DNA of 64,000 bases from CAZBXE01 sp964496125 (GTDB lineage Bacteria; Chlamydiota; Chlamydiia; Chlamydiales; CAZBXE01), in contig CAZBXE010000002.1 in assembly GCA_964496125.1 (NCBI GenBank), positions 62,001-126,000 on the forward strand, in the 5' to 3' direction. Below the pieces are notes generated by a model. The model was not told the DNA's origin. It saw nothing but the letters and a program-made list of their open reading frames with translations, and ran no database searches. Each line of letters opens with the position of its first letter. Within the stretch, counting starts at the first letter, position 1. Position numbers and translations under genes: made by a program. Positions 7,014 through 14,656 of this stretch are shown here, in pieces.

Positions 7014-9152
7014 TCACGAATTTAGAGCCGTCTTTTCAAGTTGGATTTGAAAATTTTTATCGACAGAGTACTGCCAGAACCAGGAAGGTGATCTTATTTT
7101 TTCCGTTCGAAACTTGACCAGGCCTTCCTCCATAAAAGCTACCATCCGATGGTGATCGGGCACAGATAGTGCATAGGATCCTAGGAACGTAACATTTTCA
7201 GCGTAAAACTCGCTATTGCCTTCCAAGGTAATCACAAGGCATTCTGTCCGCCTTACCTGATTACGCCAGTGCTGATTTTCGGGATGCTCCTCTACTCCTC
7301 GGTTGCGGACAGTCACATTTTTAAGGGTGCATCTTCCAGCGCCTTTCTCATAGTCGATAAGCCCCTTGGTATCTTTTTCCCCTAAGACGTTTTTAGCCTT
7401 AATGAGAAGACTTCCCTCGACCTCAACCTCCTCAAGATCAAGCTCGGCAATTTCAAGTTGCATCTCCGCATGCTCATGCAACTTTCCCCCTCGCACTTTT
7501 TGCGCAATCACAGAATAGAGAGGACCTAGCGCTGGATGATACAGAATCACAAAGGGAGGACCCTGTTTCAAAAATGCAGAAGGGGTTCCTAAAGGCGGAA
7601 GATCCATCTTGCACATCTTACCAAAAAGATAAGCCTGATTGATGAGAAGATCAAAAAAACATCCTCTAGGAGTCCCTACAAGTGACCTTTGAGGCACAAA
7701 GGCATTTTTAGTGACCGAAATAGTTTTAATCCTCTCGTTGAACGTAATGTAGGTTTGGAGGTGGGTCGCATGCCCTTCTTCAAGCGGTGTCTTAAAATAG
7801 TCAATAAAATTGTCAGCGATGTTTTGCATGGTTGACTCAAGGCGCCCCCCCTTTTTCATCACCACATTCCCCTGTTCATCCAGGAAGGGAGCATCGCTCT
7901 TCATATTTACAGTCAGTCCCGGGATGATCCCTTGCTTTGCCACATTTTCAACCGCATCAATATCGGCAAAAAGGATGTTTGTATTCGAAGGATAGATAGA
8001 ATAAGGGCTTCCCTCAGAGATAGGAACATCCTGAATCCCTTGACGGTCAAATTCTGTATACTCTACGTTTGTGATGTGGTACTCAACCCTTGCCTTTCTC
8101 TTTTTTTCCATAAGGACACACATTCCCTCTGCCGTGTGTAAAAGCCTGCGACAAGAGGCAAACCCAAATTTTTTATCGCGGCTAATCCCAATCCCCGTAA
8201 AAGCCAAAACCCCATGATCTATCCCTGCCATAGGGTTATTGATCTGACGAAGCAAAAGCTTCTTCTTCCCTAGCTCCTTAAGCCAGGAAAAAACATTATT
8301 CTCATAAGCTAAATTCCAAAGAACCCCATGTCCGCCCGGCTTCATGAAAAGCTTCAAGGGTGAGGACAAAGAGAAATTTCCCTCAGCGTCAAGTACAGGA
8401 ACAAGAGGCTGTCTAAAAAACTGAAAGAACTCTCTCTGCCTGCCAAAATAATTTGCCTCTTCACAAATCTCTAAAATGTGGTCGTGATTGTCCTTCTCAA
8501 TCGAGGTCATCATAGCAATCGGCACAGTGATCTGTTTATGAAATAGCTTGTAATAAAGGTACTCCTTTCCCTGGACATCGCGAATGAGCCCCTCGAGAAG
8601 AGAGTGACCGCAATAAGCAAGGCGCGCTGCTGGAAGTGGGGAGCCTGTTGTTTCATCGATGAGATTCAAACGATCGCCTGCTCCCCCTACAGGATACATC
8701 TCTGCCATTTCGGGAAGAGAACGAAGGCCAAAGTAGGTGGCCTGCCTTGTCTCCAAAGTGTCGTGTGCAATGTCGAGTCCCTCCGGCATCCGAAAACACA
8801 CCGCCTCATCTCTACAAACCTCTGTTTTTAGGCACCTTTTCAAAGTAGCTACGTACCCTAAAAGCCCCCCCATCCGCTCATACGACTTTTCTACCACAGA
8901 GAGACAGGCAAGAAGATTCAAGAGTTTTTCTACGTTTTCACTCTCTTTCAAAGCAGGATCAAACTTCAGGATATGGACTTGCCCGAGAAGAACAAGAGAG
9001 TAGATCACAATTTCCTCATCCTTGCTCCTTCCCCCCAAAAAAGCCCCTAAAAACCCAGGATTTTCAAGAAAACGCTGGACACTTGCCTCCCTTTGGAGCA
9101 AGGCATGCTTTTCTTCTTGCATACGGCCCAAAACCTTTTCCAACACGTCCAC
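7014..9152 (-). CDS. UTP--sugar-1-phosphate uridylyltransferase family protein (UDPGP-like)
   Basis: A 712-residue protein with a nucleotidyltransferase core of the eukaryote-type UDP-glucose/UDP-N-acetylhexosamine pyrophosphorylase family: the nucleotide-binding loop is degenerate but visible as P-V-G-G-A-G-D-R-L-N-L (about residues 152-162), with P-I-A-M-M-T-S and the H-G-V-L-W-N region downstream. The last 130 residues (repeated V-E-G-S-L-L-I-K, N-V-T-V-R-N-R) look like a beta-helix or trefoil-like tail. The start is a GTG at 9150-9152. It would make a UDP-sugar for glycogen or envelope sugars. In C. trachomatis a pyrophosphorylase-like gene (CT715) lies elsewhere; here the gene sits between prfB and the SWIB gene, breaking otherwise conserved order. 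Confidence 0.75.
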   Translation of the reverse strand: MDVLEKVLGRMQEEKHALLQREASVQRFLENPGFLGAFLGGRSKDEEIVIYSLVLLGQVHILKFDPALKESENVEKLLNLLACLSVVEKSYERMGGLLGYVATLKRCLKTEVCRDEAVCFRMPEGLDIAHDTLETRQATYFGLRSLPEMAEMYPVGGAGDRLNLIDETTGSPLPAARLAYCGHSLLEGLIRDVQGKEYLYYKLFHKQITVPIAMMTSIEKDNHDHILEICEEANYFGRQREFFQFFRQPLVPVLDAEGNFSLSSPLKLFMKPGGHGVLWNLAYENNVFSWLKELGKKKLLLRQINNPMAGIDHGVLAFTGIGISRDKKFGFASCRRLLHTAEGMCVLMEKKRKARVEYHITNVEYTEFDRQGIQDVPISEGSPYSIYPSNTNILFADIDAVENVAKQGIIPGLTVNMKSDAPFLDEQGNVVMKKGGRLESTMQNIADNFIDYFKTPLEEGHATHLQTYITFNERIKTISVTKNAFVPQRSLVGTPRGCFFDLLINQAYLFGKMCKMDLPPLGTPSAFLKQGPPFVILYHPALGPLYSVIAQKVRGGKLHEHAEMQLEIAELDLEEVEVEGSLLIKAKNVLGEKDTKGLIDYEKGAGRCTLKNVTVRNRGVEEHPENQHWRNQVRRTECLVITLEGNSEFYAENVTFLGSYALSVPDHHRMVAFMEEGLVKFRTEKIRSPSWFWQYSVDKNFQIQLEKTALNS

Positions 9153-9457
9153 TTCTCTCTGAATCCTCTCGTTATTTTTTACAAGTTATGCTACATTTAC
9201 ACCCAATTCCCTGGAGAAAACGTGCAAAATAGTAGAAGTCCCGAGTCTAACCCAAAAGAAAATTTTCCACAACGGGGTGTTATTCACCTATTTCATCGTA
9301 AAGCACTTAGGGGGCAAAGCAAGAAGCTATCCCCCCTCACAGAGTAGTGAGAGGCTATCGATTTATTTTGACTCAAAATGTATCCTAGAGCTAAAAGAAT
9401 GCAGGAACTAAAAGATTTTTTTTTGAACAAGATCGTAAAACTAAAAGGAGACAAAAC
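9153..9457. other. Intergenic region between two divergent genes
   Basis: About 305 bases without a coding frame I can support. A small hairpin (CTCAC 9336-9340 with GTGAG 9347-9351) is present. TTGACT at 9368-9373 with TAAAAG at 9392-9397 (18-base spacer) is a weak candidate promoter for the SWIB gene, which has an AAGGAG ribosome site near 9446. Confidence 0.35.
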
Positions 9458-9733
9458 ATGGTAGAAAAGAAGCCTTCGGCCTTTAAAAGACCTGTAGAAA
9501 TTTCAGAAACTCTGGCGGACATCGTTGGCAAAGGGCCAATGCCTCGAACAGAGATCACAAAAAAACTCTGGGCCTACATTAAAAAACACAAACTGCAAGA
9601 CACTAACAACAGAAGAAACATCAATCCTGATGAAAAACTTGCAAAAGTACTTGGCACATCAAAACCAATTGATATGTTCAAAATGACAAGCAAGCTTTCT
9701 AAGCACATTAAAGAGCCTGCCTTAGCAAAATAA
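9458..9733 (+). CDS. SWIB/MDM2 domain protein (CT460-like)
   Basis: A 91-residue protein consisting almost entirely of one SWIB domain: V-E-I-S-E-T-L-A-D-I-V-G near residue 13 to K-L-S-K-H-I near 86, with the conserved P-R-T-E-I-T-K-K-L-W-x-Y-I-K and R-R-x-I-N-P-D-E-K-L segments. SWIB domains are otherwise found in eukaryotic chromatin remodellers and MDM2; among bacteria they are a chlamydial trait, where they are thought to act in chromatin condensation. Preceded by a good AAGGAG site and followed by a terminator. Order SWIB - lpxG - ispD - truA as in Chlamydia. Confidence 0.95.
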   Translation: MVEKKPSAFKRPVEISETLADIVGKGPMPRTEITKKLWAYIKKHKLQDTNNRRNINPDEKLAKVLGTSKPIDMFKMTSKLSKHIKEPALAK

Positions 9734-9749
9734 TCCAAGCCAATTTTCT

Positions 9750-9790
9750 AAGCTGATCTTCCCTTTTTGAAGAGAGGATCAGCTTTTTTT
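9750..9790 (+). terminator. Rho-independent terminator
   Basis: Stem AAGCTGATC (9750-9758) with GATCAGCTT (9777-9785), an 18-base loop with some internal pairing, then a run of T. It terminates the SWIB transcript and separates it from lpxG. Confidence 0.85.
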
Positions 9791-9832
9791 CTTGCACATT
9801 GGCTCCCTTGTCGCGTACACTCTCTCTCGTAA

Positions 9833-10804
9833 ATGATAAAAAAAAACAGTTCCCGAAACGCCCTTTTCCACTCCCTTTTTGATGCAGCCTGTCTCTTCTC
9901 ACTTGTCGGCATCTGGCCACGATTTATCGAACCCTCCCTCCTTTCTCTGACAAAAAAAGAGATTAAGATCCCGAGGCTACCAAAAGACCTAAAGCATTTC
10001 AAAATTGTCCAGCTTTCTGATTTACACTTTAGCGCGAAAACACCCCTTCGGTTTATAAATAAAATCAAAAAAGCGCTTTTCTCTCTACAACCAGACCTGA
10101 TCGTTTGCACCGGGGATTTCATTTGCTATGGCGAGATGGAACACGAGAAAAATTTAAAAGAATTTCTTGAATCTTTAAAGGCGCCTTATGGTGTATTTGC
10201 CATCTTCGGAAACCACGATTATGACGACTATGTCAGTGTCAATAAGGCAGGTGACTACAGCCTGCTTCCAAAAAAGGAAGCACCTCTTTCAATCGCGATC
10301 AGAAGAATAGTAGGCAAACCGCAAAAGCTTACAGGAAAATGCGACGCAAGCCTAAAGGGAATTACGCCAAACAGAGAGCTGATGGCGCTTTTGTTAGACA
10401 GTGGAATCACCCCCTTGCACAACGAATGCAAAAAAATTCCTGTTGGCAAAAGTTTTCTCAACATCTGCGGTCTTGGCGAGTTGATGGCAGGCCACTTCGA
10501 ACCAGACAAGGCCTATGCCAACTATGACCGAAACCACCCAGGGCTTATCCTTTCCCACAATCCAGACACTTTGCCAGCCCTGCGTACTTATCCGGGTGAT
10601 CTTTTCCTCTTTGGACACACACATGGGGGACAAATCAATATCCCCTGGATTAAGGATCGCTTCCTGATGATGGAACGCCCCTATTTTTATCGTGGAGAAT
10701 TTACCTATGGAGATAAATGGTTCTATGTCAATAGAGGCCTTTCAGGAACTCTCCCCTTTCGTCTGAGAGCAAGGCCTGAAATCTTAGAAGTGGTGTTAAC
10801 ATGA
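9833..10804 (+). CDS. lpxG: UDP-2,3-diacylglucosamine pyrophosphatase LpxG (metallophosphoesterase)
   Basis: Calcineurin-type phosphoesterase of 323 residues with an N-terminal membrane anchor (about 11-30). Metal-binding motifs are in order: D63-L-H65, G-D95 in C-T-G-D-F, G-N-H-D at 126-129, and the late G-H-T-H-G-G-Q around 261-268. By family and position directly after the SWIB gene it is the orthologue of CT461, shown in C. trachomatis to be LpxG, the enzyme that turns UDP-diacylglucosamine into lipid X in lipid A synthesis in place of LpxH or LpxI. It overlaps ispD by 4 bases (ATGA). Confidence 0.9.
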   Translation: MIKKNSSRNALFHSLFDAACLFSLVGIWPRFIEPSLLSLTKKEIKIPRLPKDLKHFKIVQLSDLHFSAKTPLRFINKIKKALFSLQPDLIVCTGDFICYGEMEHEKNLKEFLESLKAPYGVFAIFGNHDYDDYVSVNKAGDYSLLPKKEAPLSIAIRRIVGKPQKLTGKCDASLKGITPNRELMALLLDSGITPLHNECKKIPVGKSFLNICGLGELMAGHFEPDKAYANYDRNHPGLILSHNPDTLPALRTYPGDLFLFGHTHGGQINIPWIKDRFLMMERPYFYRGEFTYGDKWFYVNRGLSGTLPFRLRARPEILEVVLT

Positions 10805-11454
10805 GCGCCTTTGGTGTCATTCTTCTTTCCGGAGGCACTGGCACACGTTTTTCAAGCCCTATCCCCAAACAATATCTCCTCCTCGGCGATAAAGAAATCG
10901 TTCTCCATAGCTATGATCTTTTTTGCGATGTTTCCGAAGTGCATGAAATTGTGGTTGTATGCCATCCAGAGTACAGGTATCTCTTTAAAAAGGCGAAAAC
11001 CTCCTTTGCCCTTCCAGGTGTTAGAAGGCAGGACTCAGTGTTTTCAGGTTTTAAGGCCCTGAGCGAAAGAGTAGACTATGTCACAATACATGATGGCTGC
11101 CGTCCCCTCATTGATAAGGAAATGATCGCTCGGGTACACGCATCTGCACTCGAGAATGGAGCAGCAACAGCCAGTATGTCGATCCAATACACTGTGAAAG
11201 AACGTACAGCGGAAAACTTTGCCAAAAAAACCCTCGATCGCTCCCACCTTTTAGAAATCCAAACGCCGCAAAGCCTGCATAGGGAAATCCTTGAGCGTGG
11301 ATTTAGGCATGTACATACTCACAAGATCACGGTAACTGATGATGTTTCTCTTGCAGAAGCGATCGGGCAACCTGTAAAACTAGTTGTTGGTTCTTATAAA
11401 AACATTAAAATTACAACCCCTGAAGATCTCCTGATCGCCCGGGCACTTGCATGA
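10801..11454 (+). CDS. ispD: 2-C-methyl-D-erythritol 4-phosphate cytidylyltransferase IspD
   Basis: Third enzyme of the MEP isoprenoid route, joining CTP to methylerythritol phosphate. The CTP-binding loop appears as LLSGGTGTRFSSPIPKQYLLL at residues 8-28, and V-T-D-D-V-S-L-A-E and the G-S-Y-K-N-I-K-I-T-T-P-E-D-L segment near the C-terminus are family features. 217 residues, normal length. Overlaps lpxG and truA by four bases on each side, so the three are translationally coupled. Same order as CT461-CT463. Confidence 0.96.
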   Translation: MSAFGVILLSGGTGTRFSSPIPKQYLLLGDKEIVLHSYDLFCDVSEVHEIVVVCHPEYRYLFKKAKTSFALPGVRRQDSVFSGFKALSERVDYVTIHDGCRPLIDKEMIARVHASALENGAATASMSIQYTVKERTAENFAKKTLDRSHLLEIQTPQSLHREILERGFRHVHTHKITVTDDVSLAEAIGQPVKLVVGSYKNIKITTPEDLLIARALA

Positions 11455-12215
11455 AATACAAAATGATCATTGCCTACGACGGGACGAACTACCCTGGGTG
11501 GCAGGTACAAAAAAAACAAATTTCCATCCAACAGAAGATTGAAGAGGCTCTTTCTCTTCTTATAAAGGAAACAGTACGGGTGATTGGTTCTGGGCGAACC
11601 GATGCGGGGGTGCACGCCCTTGCTCAGGTGGCCCATTTTAAGACATCGAATCCAGTAAAAGACTTAAGTCACCTAAGGCTCCAGCTGAATGGGATTCTTC
11701 CCTTTGATATCCGGATTAAGAGCATCGAATCGGTGGATGATTCGTTCCATGCGCAGCTCTCTGCACTTGGCAAACTTTATATTTATCACCTTCACGTCTC
11801 TTCTGTCTCAGATCCCTTCACCAGGCTCTATAGTCTACACATCCGCAAGAAACTAGACATTCCACTCTTAAAAGAAGCCGCCAAGCTATTTACCGGCACG
11901 CATGACTTCTCCTCCTTTTCCAATAAGCCAGAACATGGCAGCGCAGGAAAAGATCCTGTGCGCACCCTCTTCCGCCTAGATGTGGTAGAGAAAGGGGAAA
12001 AGATAGACCTTGAGTTTGAAGGAGATGGGTTTTTGTATAAAATGGTGCGCAACATTACAGGTGTTTTATTGGAAGTAGCCACCGGCAAAAGGAAAATTAA
12101 CGAAATCAACGAGATTTTTGCCGCCAAAGACCGTAGAAAGTCAGGAATGGCAGCGCCTGCACATCCCCTTTTCTTAGTGAGAGTGGATTATCCCGAGCAG
12201 TTCCACAAAACTTAG
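11451..12215 (+). CDS. truA: tRNA pseudouridine(38-40) synthase TruA
   Basis: Modifies U38-U40 in the anticodon arm of many tRNAs. The catalytic aspartate lies in G-R-T-D-A-G-V-H-A (about residues 48-56), and the C-terminal F-L-Y-K-M-V-R-N-I-T-G motif is present. 254 residues, normal length. Starts in the ATGA overlap with ispD. Its 3' end overlaps the convergent HAD gene by 42 bases. Confidence 0.96.
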   Translation: MKYKMIIAYDGTNYPGWQVQKKQISIQQKIEEALSLLIKETVRVIGSGRTDAGVHALAQVAHFKTSNPVKDLSHLRLQLNGILPFDIRIKSIESVDDSFHAQLSALGKLYIYHLHVSSVSDPFTRLYSLHIRKKLDIPLLKEAAKLFTGTHDFSSFSNKPEHGSAGKDPVRTLFRLDVVEKGEKIDLEFEGDGFLYKMVRNITGVLLEVATGKRKINEINEIFAAKDRRKSGMAAPAHPLFLVRVDYPEQFHKT

Positions 12216-12866
12216 ATAGTGGATCACTCCCTGTTTTTTAAATTCCGATATTTCGGGGTAATCAATTTGTGATACTAACACAGGCTGAGCCCTTGATCCT
12301 TGCAGGGCATAAATTCCCCTTGGGGTATCTTCAAAACCAATCACCTTCTCATAGGGTTTTGCCATGACAGAAATTGCATGGAGATAGCCGTCTGGAGCAG
12401 GTTTTGCTCTCGGATAGTCTTCCCGAGAAAACCAGACAGGGATACTCCCTAAGATATCGTGGTGCTTTACAAGCTTATCCACCACATCTCGTGGGGAGTG
12501 GGTCACAACGCACCTCTTCATCCCCCTCTCTTTTAGCAAACTTAAAAACTCCTCGACACCTGGCATAAGCTCCACCTCTCCACTTTCAAAAAGATGAGAG
12601 AGGGCGCGTTTTTTCTCTTGGTAGAGGACATCCCATCTAGGCTCAAGGGCTTTTAGCTTGGGGTTTTCTTCGTAGATTTTTTGCTCGAGCCCGGAGGAGT
12701 GGTAATGAGCAATCTTGCAATAGGTAGAAAAATCCCATCCCAGATCAAAACCCCGATCCCGCATCATGATCTGGTAGGCTTCGAAATGCACTTTTTCTGT
12801 GTTCACAAGAAGCCCGTCAAAGTCGAGCATGACTAAAGAGTATTCTTGCAGAGGGTCCATAAGCAA
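12174..12866 (-). CDS. HAD family phosphatase (CT464-like, phosphoglycolate phosphatase type)
   Basis: 230-residue haloacid-dehalogenase hydrolase with motif I D-F-D-G-L-L-V-N-T-E (residues about 15-24), a helical cap, motif II C-V-V-T-H-S, and motif IV G-F-E-D-T-P-R-G. The cap type and length fit the beta-phosphoglucomutase/phosphoglycolate phosphatase subgroup. Position after truA and on the opposite strand matches CT464. Substrate cannot be read from sequence. Confidence 0.9.
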   Translation of the reverse strand: MLMDPLQEYSLVMLDFDGLLVNTEKVHFEAYQIMMRDRGFDLGWDFSTYCKIAHYHSSGLEQKIYEENPKLKALEPRWDVLYQEKKRALSHLFESGEVELMPGVEEFLSLLKERGMKRCVVTHSPRDVVDKLVKHHDILGSIPVWFSREDYPRAKPAPDGYLHAISVMAKPYEKVIGFEDTPRGIYALQGSRAQPVLVSQIDYPEISEFKKQGVIHYLSFVELLGIIHSH

Positions 12867-12917
12867 ACATTACACATTTTTTTTCTTTTCCTTGCAACTA
12901 TTATCCAGATCGTTAAA

Positions 12918-13103
12918 ATGCTTACTATGAGGGCTCTTCTTCTCCTACTAGTCTTAGTTTCGTGCACAAACGAAGGTTCATCCCGTCCAAGGCGAAAAAG
13001 TGAGCGTGTGGAGAGGATCCATCGCAGTGAAGCGCAGGTCTTTTACGCAGAACCTCCCCTCGAGAGAAAGGAGAGTCCCCCTTATCCTTGGAAGGCCCCC
13101 TAG
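12918..13103 (+). CDS. Small lipoprotein-like hypothetical protein (CT465 position)
   Basis: About 61 residues beginning MLTMRALLLLLVLVSC. The short hydrophobic stretch followed by V-S-C is a plausible lipobox, after which the protein is charged and proline-rich. The longer frame from 12846 overlaps the start of the HAD gene and is not preferred; 12927 is an alternative start. No clear ribosome site. It lies where Chlamydia has CT465. Could be a real small lipoprotein or a chance frame. Confidence 0.45.
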   Translation: MLTMRALLLLLVLVSCTNEGSSRPRRKSERVERIHRSEAQVFYAEPPLERKESPPYPWKAP

Positions 13104-13117
13104 AGTTGATTTTTTCT

Positions 13118-13145
13118 TTTGCAAAAAGCCCACTTCGGATAGACT
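13118..13145 (+). promoter_or_regulatory. Probable promoter of tRNA-Leu(CAA)
   Basis: TTTGCA at 13118-13123 and TAGACT at 13140-13145 with a 16-base spacer. The -10 TAGACT is 16 bases before the tRNA, exactly the same -10 sequence and distance as at the tRNA-Leu at 31670, which supports both. Confidence 0.5.
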
Positions 13146-13161
13146 AGTGCTACCCAATTTT

Positions 13162-13245
13162 GCCGACGTGGCGGAACTGGCAGACGCGGCAGACTCAAAA
13201 TCTGCTCTTGGCGACAAGGTGTCGGTTCGAGTCCGACCGTCGGCA
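13162..13245 (+). tRNA. tRNA-Leu (anticodon CAA)
   Basis: 84 nt. Acceptor GCCGACG pairs with CGTCGGC (13238-13244), discriminator A13245. Anticodon stem GCAGA/TCTGC encloses loop CTCAAAA, giving CAA, which reads UUG. Long variable arm of a class II tRNA and TTCGAGT T-loop closed by GTCGG/CCGAC. The CCA end is not encoded. Confidence 0.96.
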
Positions 13246-13250
13246 CATCC

Positions 13251-13290
13251 CCGGAGACATTTTCAGAAATGACAATGTTTCCGGTTTTTT
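13251..13290 (+). terminator. Rho-independent terminator after tRNA-Leu(CAA)
   Basis: An 11-bp stem (13251-13261 with 13274-13284, one G-T pair), a 12-base loop and a T tract. It marks the boundary between the conserved block and the accessory island. Confidence 0.9.
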
Positions 13291-13410
13291 TCTTTTTGTA
13301 ACCCATTGGATTTCTGTAAGATAATCGCTAACGCCGGATTGAGAGTTGGGGTTCGATACTTTCCAGCATCAAAGATCAGTTTTAAGGGAAAAATCGAACC
13401 AAGTAGTTTT

Positions 13411-13575
13411 CTACGAATCTCCAAAACGGGTATACTTCTGAAAATCTGAGCACTGTTGATTCCATTTCAAGAGTGTCGGCTTCGAAACGCCTATTATTTG
13501 TGCAATCTTATCGTAAGATATTCCTAAGGCTCTAAGCCGGATAAACTCTTCTTTTCCATTTGATTTTTCATAACT
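13411..13575 (-). pseudogene. Helix-turn-helix fragment, transposase-like N-terminus
   Basis: An open frame of 54 codons without an ATG contains F-I-R-L-R-A-L-G-I-S-Y-D-K-I-A-Q-I-I-G-V-S-K-P-T-L-L-K-W, a homeodomain-like helix-turn-helix of the kind at the N-terminus of transposases and terminase small subunits. It ends at a TAG at 13411 and has no recognisable catalytic part after it, so it reads as the remnant of a mobile gene at the tRNA-proximal edge of the island. Confidence 0.5.
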
Positions 13576-13647
13576 TTACTCATTTTACTCCGCTATTTCA
13601 ATCCATTCCTATGACATAGAAGTGGCCTATTGCTTACATATTCTATG

Positions 13648-14523
13648 TTATTTTCTATGTTTAGATAAAACAAATACTTTTTGAGGATCTTTAGGGCTTG
13701 TCGATATTTCTACGAGCAATCCTTCTTGACACATTTCCTTAAGACGAGTTGTCGTAGTGCGTCGTGTTACTTGCCAGATTTCCTGAGCTGCTTTAGCATT
13801 AATCTTTCCATGTTTTTTGAGATAAAGGAAAATAGGCTCTTGCCAAAAGGCTGAGGGAACACTCTTTGAGGATTGTGGATAAAGAGTGATACGAAAAAAA
13901 TTGTCCAACTCTTCAAATTTTGGCAAGGGGCTGTTTTGTTGTTTACAAGCTTCTAACATTCGTTTAAGGCCTGATCCCCAGTGTTCGGTTAATTTCAGTT
14001 CTCGAAATGTCTTCCCTAGGACCTTATTGCGAAGCTGAGAAACGCCTGAAATGGCAGTGTCAAGGCCTAAACCAAATGGCAATGACCCTGGATTAGTAAT
14101 TTCCAATCGGTCATCAAATATAGCAACTTGAATAGGGGAGCGTTGGTTAGCATAATCAGCGTGGACCAGAGCGTTCATCGTCGCCTCACGTAGAATCATG
14201 GGTGAATATTGCGGGATCTCTTCGCGTCTCATTCCCTTGATAGAAGAACCGATGGATGTATGCCGACGTATAAAGGCAAGAGTTTCTTCCAAAGCTTGTG
14301 ATAGAGGACTTTTATTCTCTTGTTCATCAATTGCTGCATTTTTTGATGTGCCCTCAAAACGAACCATTCTAACAATTGGGTCAGCAAAGAGCTTATCTCG
14401 ATCTTTTCCAAAAAGCAAAAGACCTCCTTTCGTTGGATAAGTTTCAGATTGATAGTCGACAAAGAGTTCTAGAGATTTAGCTTTTGCAAGTGTAAATGTC
14501 TTCCCCGCAGCAAAAAATGACGA
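13648..14523 (-). pseudogene. Truncated RecG-like/AlbA_2-type ATP-binding transcriptional regulator
   Basis: The visible frame gives the HATPase-like C-terminal part of the 'ATP-dependent helicase RecG-related' regulators: L-R-E-A-x-M-N-A-L-V-H-A-D-Y, I-F-D-D-R-L-E-I-T-N-P-G-S-L-P-F-G, and E-H-W-G-S-G-L-K-R-M, followed by a winged-helix region. The N-terminal AlbA_2/Schlafen-like domain is missing: upstream the frame continues only to a stop at 14524-14526 and contains no ATG (the first possible start is a TTG at 14418). So the gene is 5'-truncated. Such proteins are typical mobile-island cargo. Confidence 0.7.
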
Positions 14524-14656
14524 TTAACATGGAAATTAACATAGAAATACATGGAATTCAAGTTTTTCCATGTTACAGGATTTACATGTGATGATCGGTT
14601 GATCTTGACAAACATTCTAAATTAGAATATTATTTCAGATTAATAAGAGAGGTTTT

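Noticed and set aside
13000..13306. Frames on both strands over the tRNA-Leu(CAA) region
   Set aside because: They translate the tRNA and its terminator, typical false genes.
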